Source: Drechslerella dactyloides (taxonomy: Eukaryota > Ascomycota > Orbiliomycetes > Orbiliales > Orbiliaceae). From it: a stretch of DNA of 64,000 nt. Positions 58,061-64,000 of the stretch are shown one piece after another. The notes under the pieces are model-generated. The model was not told where the DNA came from, made no database searches, and saw nothing but the letters and a program-made list of their open reading frames with translations. The stretch's first letter is position 1. Every line of letters begins with the position of its first letter. Location: contig JAGTWJ010000017.1 in NCBI GenBank assembly GCA_020064725.1, positions 1,054,001 to 1,118,000 of the forward strand, given 5' to 3'. A program made the translations under genes and the position numbers.

Positions 58061-61000
58061 TTTATAGATGTCTCCTGGATATCTGTGAATGTCTATGAAG
58101 CAGGCCTGGAGATGAATCCAAGCTGAAGTTGTTGTTGTTGAGGTTGTTGCAGTTTTGTGTGTTGCGTGGAAATGGCCTTTGGGACCGGTATTCCAGCTTG
58201 ACCACTGCGGAAAGGTCGAATCTCTCTGGGCGCGATAAATCTCAGTCTATGAGCGGATACTTGCGTTCCAGAGACGGAGACGATAGCCCGATTCCTGAGT
58301 CCACGAGTGCCAGAGTCCAGGAACTGAGTTTTTAAATGGTATTAATGCTCGTGTGGCATATATAATATATCGCTCAAGAAAATGACATATGCGGGTTTGC
58401 GTAGAACCCCGCTTCAACGCCGTCGGCCGCCGGATCTCAGGATGAGCAACAAGGCTTCCAGAAACGATAAAGCTGACAGACCGACTCCAAGAGATATATA
58501 TGTATATACTTATATAGATATATAAAAGCGACAGGTCACCAGGCGATACGGTGAAGTCGACGATACCAGACAACGTAGTTCGCAAGACAACTCCAAGTAG
58601 ATGATGGATGGATGTTACAAGTAAGGCAAAGGTAGCGGATGGGTCGCCCAGTTTTAACGGTTAGCGGCCGTGGATATATGTCTGAGGCGGATGGCCCGGG
58701 TCTTGAAAGGGATGGTAAAGTCCGGCTGCTAGCTGGCGCAGGCGAAAAAGAAACAAAGCCACAGTAAAGGATCCAGGTAAACTAGGACGGCGTGTATAAT
58801 GGTAAATGCGGGAGCTGTAATGTTTCTGTCAGCGGATCCAGAGCGTAAAGTACGGTCAGTATTTCTCCTCTATAAAAATATATTAGCAGCAGTCTGGCCG
58901 TCTGGTTTTCTCTGAGGGAAGAAGACGCGCAGGAATTTGGGCCTTCGCAGGTGGGTAGCAAGCGGTGTTTATTAGCTTTGGAAAGTCAATCGAACGACTA
59001 TGGGCCACCGGCACCCGCCCAGCTGAGAAAAATAGGTGCATGCGTGGCTGCCAGTCATTGAACTCGCACGGCGAGCCGGCGAACATGGGTCCCCCTTCCC
59101 CGCTATCATATTTTGGCTGCACGGTTCGCTAGCTCCATCCTTGGCCTCTCTCTGCTCCAACCTGCAAATCCTGCTTTCTGAGGGGGAATGATGTGATGCC
59201 TTGGTCGGATCTGAAGGCCTCCAGCGTAATTCTACGATCTCGAGGTCAGTCTGCCAACTGGAGAGCGAGAGGCCTAGGGAGTCCGAGCTGCCAAAGCACA
59301 TCGCTGATCGATGGGCTAGTAGCTAGTTCGCAGTTAGCCCACCGGCGATGACATGACAGCCAGCCAGCTTCATGTCCACGAGCAGACACGACCGGTTGGG
59401 TTTGGGTTCATTCCAGACATGCCACCGGGCGGACGTAGCCACGCCGGACGTCTCGGTTGAAGCAAGTTCGAAGAAGCCTAGACCAAACGAGCATGCACGA
59501 TCAGCACCATTCGAGATCATAGTGATGTCCGTTAAACCGCTCACCACACCTGCCGGTTCAGGCATTGCCAGTCGAAGCAGCTTTTTTTCTTTCCTAGGAA
59601 TTCCTTCGCAGCAGGCTCGGAGCTGTCTGGGCCTCCGGGAGATGGGCAGAGCCTCAAATCAGATCGCGAGCTAAGCGCCTAGCTCATGCAGGCCGCCAAA
59701 CCGGGGAAGCATTCCCTCGAAGCCGGCAGGCCGGGAATGTAAAATGAGGACGGGCGATCACTTTCGTCCTGAGATGATTTATGTCATGGCCATCATCTAC
59801 TCGATGCCGTATGGTGAGGGGAAGTGGGGTGCGAAGGAGGCGATGTTCAGTTCTTCTGATGTCAAAGGGTGGGCCGTGAAGCTCGCGGCCGACATCAAGG
59901 CTCAAGTTAAGACCAGCAACGGGCGACGTCCTCCCCGGACGAACTAGCGGCGCAACACAGCTGCGTTTGACGGATGCAGACATCACGGGCGACGCTCGCG
60001 TCCCAAGTGGGAGGCTTTCGGACGACACTATCCTGCATTTGTCCACGATGCCCCTCTGGGATCTTCAGGTGTCTTTTATTTTAACCGTCGCCGCCCATAC
60101 AGGCCAAAGAACAACAGGAAGAAGACTGGGAAGCGGGGCAGCGAAGCTGGCGAGCTCGACCCGGCCAAGGACGTACGTACTTAAGCCGACGCTGCCCCTC
60201 ATCGACCGCCGTCGTGGATGCGTCACAGGATTTGCATCTGCTGCAGACGCACCGACGATAACTCTGGCATGACAATACAAGCACGCACGCTTTCCTAGGT
60301 ACCGGTACATACATGCCGGTCATAGCATCCCGCACCCTCAATCTGCAGCTCCTGGCAGAAGTTGGACCCGAGGCTGCGGTGGATCTAGCCACCCCGCCCC
60401 GCCAGTCGCCCATCGAATTTCTCGGTTACCTGCCTGTGAATTAACCCCTCAGCTTCAAAACGTTAGGCACGCTCAGGGCCCTTTCGGTCCTGATTCTGAA
60501 TTGAGTACCCACCGCCACAGTTATATTTAACACCCATATAAACTCTGCTATAGCTGGCACCACCGGACGCCCATTACCGATGGGCAACCACGGAAAATGT
60601 AATAGCGGCGCAACGCTATTATATCGGTACGTACTATCATATAACGTACCCGTTATTCTTCAGCGAGCGATTTGGCCAGGTTTTTGGGGGCTGCAGAACA
60701 TAAGTTTATTCGACTGTCGCCACCGGCTTGAAACGCTGCTGCTACAGTCCGGTCAGTCCACCGCGTGCAAACCTACAATACGAAATTTTATATTGGCTCC
60801 AGGTGGACAGTCGCCCGTCCTGTCAGACACAGACACCGAGCACTGAAGTACCGATATGCTTTTCCATGAATCCCATCCCATGGCCATGTTTAAGATTACA
60901 TTACATTACCGTATTGGACATATCTATACGGATTGTGATTGTCTACTGCCGGATTCCCGACTCGGCGGTAATATTAAGAGTGGACCGCTTGCGAATTAAC

Positions 61001-62739
61001 GTTATAACGGGGATTGTCAAAAGGGTCCAGAATGGAATGTTCTCTCCTCTTGATCGCCGTGCTGTGTATAAAGCGTGGCCTCTGGCGATCCAGATCCAAC
61101 GAGGTCAACTTGCAAGCTTGCCAGATCGCGAGTGAGGCCATGAGATCGCACACCCGTCACACAGCCGACGTGCCCGTGCAACCTTACGCAAGGATACATG
61201 CTGTACATGTGAACTCCTCCAAAGCTCCCGTTATTATTAACGTTACTTTCATGAATTCAGGAGTCGGATAATATATCACAAGTCATCACCGAGCCGAAAC
61301 GTTCAACCAGACTGGTCTCGTAAACCAGAGTCGACTCTCCCCTTTTACATAAAGACATTGCATTGTGTGCGCTTGCATAACAAGATAATTGGTTATAAGG
61401 GGATGCAGTGCGTATCCTCCAAATGTAAACATGTATAAAGTATTCTGTAAGGATTTACCTAGGTCATACGTATACATACGTAGATATGCATACGCAATCG
61501 AATGTATCGATATTGTTCGATATTCGCAATCTCAAGTCGAATCAAGTCGAGGTACCTAGGTCAAAAGAAATGGTGAATGGCGAGGCTGGCTCGGGTCAAC
61601 ATGTATCTACATATCCCGTAGGGTATACCATGTTGCAACCGAATCCACCGTGTCCTTCCATGAATTCCATGAATTCCGTCGCCTCCGCGCATTCGATCCT
61701 TTCGTCTCGAAACTCGCTGACTCTCCCGGATCCCGTCCGTGCATCACAGCCCGCGTAGGCACCTAATATATTATGTATTTCGTACACACACTCCATACGT
61801 GCGTGCACACCAACTGTCAACGATAAATTAAACCTGGTCCCAGCTGGAGATCGACCGGCAACACTAGCCGTCGCGCCCAAACGAGGCTGTGAAGCTTAGT
61901 GCAAACATCAGGGAAAACTTGAAGGAATATTCTTACGCGCGAGCAGCGCTGGTAAATGTTAACCCGTGTTTATATTTTAAGGTCTTATATACCGCGGTCT
62001 GTGCCTTGTCTGTCAACATGTTTCGCGTCCAGGAGTTCGATTTTCGGACATGCTTTTCCAATGTTCATCAAACACGAATTCAACCTTGCCTCGTTGCAGT
62101 CGCTATCAAATATCGCGAATGCATAGTGTGTACCACGCGTTCCACCGTCGTCCGCTCTTAGGGTATCGTCTTGCAGAGATCGATATGCATCTTTGACAGG
62201 TGTACGTCGCGTCACGTACGTCTGTCTAATTGCATGTATGCAGGCATATCCGGGCTGAGTCAACTGCGCGCGGAGAAGTCATATCAGCGGCCGGAGGCTG
62301 AGATGTTTCGATATGAGATTTCTAAGACATCGTCGCGCTGAAAAAGAGCAGATACGGCAGCGGGCTATCTTTTGAAAGATCATCAAATAGCCATGGCCAT
62401 CGGCATCTCCGGCATCCGCGGCATCCGCAGCACTTGTCGCGAAAGTTCGCGGAATTCTATCGGCCTTGTTCTTGTTGATAGCAATTTAGGTGTAAGTGTA
62501 TTTACGGGTGTATATACAATCTGATTCTACGGTGAACTCCAGGTCATAAAATGTAACGCTGCCCGTCGCGTCGCGATACTGTCCATCGAATACCAATCTA
62601 AATGCTAAAGACACCGTGCTAATTACAATCTATTCCTGTCAGCCAGCTTCCTGCGCCTTCACAGCTGTTATCATACTCGCCGCCTGGTCACTCATTTATC
62701 CACCTCTTCGAATTGACTATCCATATATCCATACAGTCC
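58061..62739. other. Long gene-free stretch upstream of the 56-58 kb gene
   Basis: About 4.7 kb. The left part is promoter and leader of the 578-residue gene and includes a TA/TG-rich segment near 58490-58520. No coding region is supported; open frames are short and on both strands. A partial hairpin-element copy lies at 61311-61332. The right end is the 3' flank of the deacetylase gene. Confidence 0.5.
61311..61332. repeat. Copy of the hairpin motif
   Basis: ACTGGTCTCGTAAACCAGAG contains the imperfect palindrome CTGGT...ACCAG and is followed by CTCCCCTTTTACA, which also resembles the outer arm of copy B. Confidence 0.5.
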
Positions 62740-64000
62740 TCACAGCCGGCTCAGCTCAACGACACCCGGCCGAGCTCCCTTCCGCGCACCCTTCTCGAAA
62801 ACCTTAACCCCAAACTTCCAAACCTGCTCCACAGACACCGCGCCGTCGCTCCGCACGTCCAAAACGCACAGATCCGCATCGGCACCCGCACCAAGGCTCC
62901 CCTTCACACCCTCCAGTCCCAGCATCCGCGCGGGGGTCGCCGTGACGCACTTGATCGCCTCTGCGATGCCAATGCCCGTGTACCGCATAAAGTTATTAAG
63001 ACACTCGACTAGCGTGACGCAGCTGCCCGCGATCTTAGTCGTGCCTTTGAGCGTCAGCACGCCGCCGGTCTTAACGATGCTTTCGCCGTTGCCCCACACG
63101 TATTCGCCGTCCGGTAGACCCAGGAGAGACATGGCATCGGTGACAAGGCAGAGGCCGGAAGGATTGGACTTGTAGGCCCACTTGATATTTGCAGGATGCA
63201 CATGCACGCCGTCGGCGATGATGCCAAAGTAGCGGGATCGGGTAGCATCGGCGAGCACGGCGCCTGGGATGCCAGGTTCTCGTTGCTGCGGCTGGTTCAT
63301 GGCGTTGTAAAGGTGGGTTATCATGTTGATGTTGGAGGCGATTAGCTGGGAGTAGGTGGCTGTGGAGTGGCCGGCGGACAGGACAATATTCTTGGAGGCA
63401 AGGACGGAGGGGAGGGAGGGCAGAGAAGCCGGTGGAAGGAGCTCTGGTGCGAGAGTTATCATTTTAATCTTTTTGTCCAGGTTGTCTTTGCCGTAGACGG
63501 TTTCGAGGGAGTGAAGGCCGTCTTTTGGAGTTTGTAGAACATGACGGGGATGAATGCCGTTTTTATCGGGATTCAAGAAGGGTCCCTCGACGTGGGCGCC
63601 GAGAGAGCTGCTACCGAGAGACGGGTCGCGTGGCGACGGTCCCAGATGTGGGAGTGTCTGGAAGAGGCCAGGAATTCATTAGCTTGATATAAAATTATAA
63701 TATACAAAAGAAATCGAGTTCATGCTTGCGTACGTGATGGTAGACATTGTCCTTCTGGCTGGTGATAGTTGGCAAGTAGCCCGTCACACCTGTGGACACG
63801 AACTGTCGGTTGACCTCGCGCAGACCTTTCGCGTACTGCTCGTCGCTCTTCGAGGCATCACTAAAGTCGAAGCCGTAGGCACCGTTAATCTGCACGTCGA
63901 TGAAGCCCGGTACGAGCAGGCGGCCGCCAAGGTCAACGGTGGAGCTAGCGGGTAATTTCGAGTCGTAGAAGGTATCCTGCGGAGAAACAATGATCCCCGT
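62740..64000 (-). CDS. nagA: N-acetylglucosamine-6-phosphate deacetylase (5' end outside window)
   Basis: Two exons are visible: 64000-63734 (truncated by the window edge) and 63657-62740, split by a 76-nt intron with GTACGC donor. The enzyme removes acetate from GlcNAc-6-phosphate in the cytosol, feeding glucosamine-6-phosphate to glycolysis during chitin or wall-sugar breakdown. The amidohydrolase pattern is clear: GGRLLVPGFIDVQINGAYGFDF, then GAHVEGPFLNP, VLSAGHSTATYSQL, ITHLYNAMNQPQQREPG, DGVHVHP and LVTDAM. The metal and catalytic residues Glu (HVEGPF), His (AGHS), His (THLYN) and Asp (VTDAM) are all present. It ends with GAGADADLCVLDVR and a C-terminal beta segment. GlcNAc genes are often clustered in fungi, so a kinase or deaminase gene may lie to the right. 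Confidence 0.95.

Noticed and set aside
62030..62050. GAGTTCGATTTT, B-box-like
   Set aside because: No paired T stem and no A box upstream.
1..64000. CRISPR array, bacterial operon or phage content
   Set aside because: No spaced direct repeats and no bacterial gene organisation. All recognised genes are fungal nuclear genes with spliceosomal introns.

Overview
The window is nuclear DNA of a filamentous ascomycete (Pezizomycotina). The evidence is many short GT-AG introns (about 50-125 nt, several with a CTAAC-type branch site), a nuclear tRNA gene with a Pol III T-run, and a fungus-specific gene set: PalI/RIM9, ACR3, glucosidase II beta, a Zn2Cys6 regulator, an F-box-like/LRR protein and lineage-specific secreted proteins. 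I cannot fix the class or genus. I read sixteen protein genes and one tRNA gene. Exon boundaries are my own reading of splice signals and reading frame.

Layout. 1-2.3 kb has no gene. 2.3-4.8 kb is a divergent arsenic pair: a rhodanese/Cdc25-type candidate arsenate reductase (minus) and the arsenite efflux carrier ACR3 (plus). After 5 kb without a recognisable gene comes an 802-residue unrecognised protein (9.98-12.39 kb). At 14.6 kb lies tRNA-Ile(AAU), whose variable loop is interrupted by 57 nt with the marks of a spliceosomal intron. Next are a Zn2Cys6/ankyrin-like regulator (15.3-17.5 kb, minus), and a RING/TRAF zinc-finger protein (minus) that shares a promoter interval with a DUF866 zinc protein (plus) at 18.9-21.2 kb. 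Glucosidase II beta (24.4-26.2 kb) and a type II membrane, glycosyltransferase-like protein (27.4-28.8 kb) follow.

32.7-42.3 kb is an accessory-looking block of five secreted-protein genes. Four are small and may share a two-cysteine domain; the fifth is a Thr-rich surface-type protein with five introns. The right third carries housekeeping genes between long gene-free gaps: TSC13 enoyl-CoA reductase, the pH-sensing protein PalI/RIM9, an F-box-like protein, an unrecognised Gln/Pro-rich (probably nuclear) protein, and N-acetylglucosamine-6-phosphate deacetylase running off the right edge. Gaps contain microsatellites and copies of a short hairpin element built on TGGTYTCGTAARCCA.

Main point of interest: removing the 57-nt GT...ACTAAC...CAG segment from the tRNA gene restores a standard tRNA-Ile cloverleaf. 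The insert is not at the usual 37/38 intron position and sits at an AG|GT junction, like an mRNA intron or a recent introner insertion in a Pol III gene.
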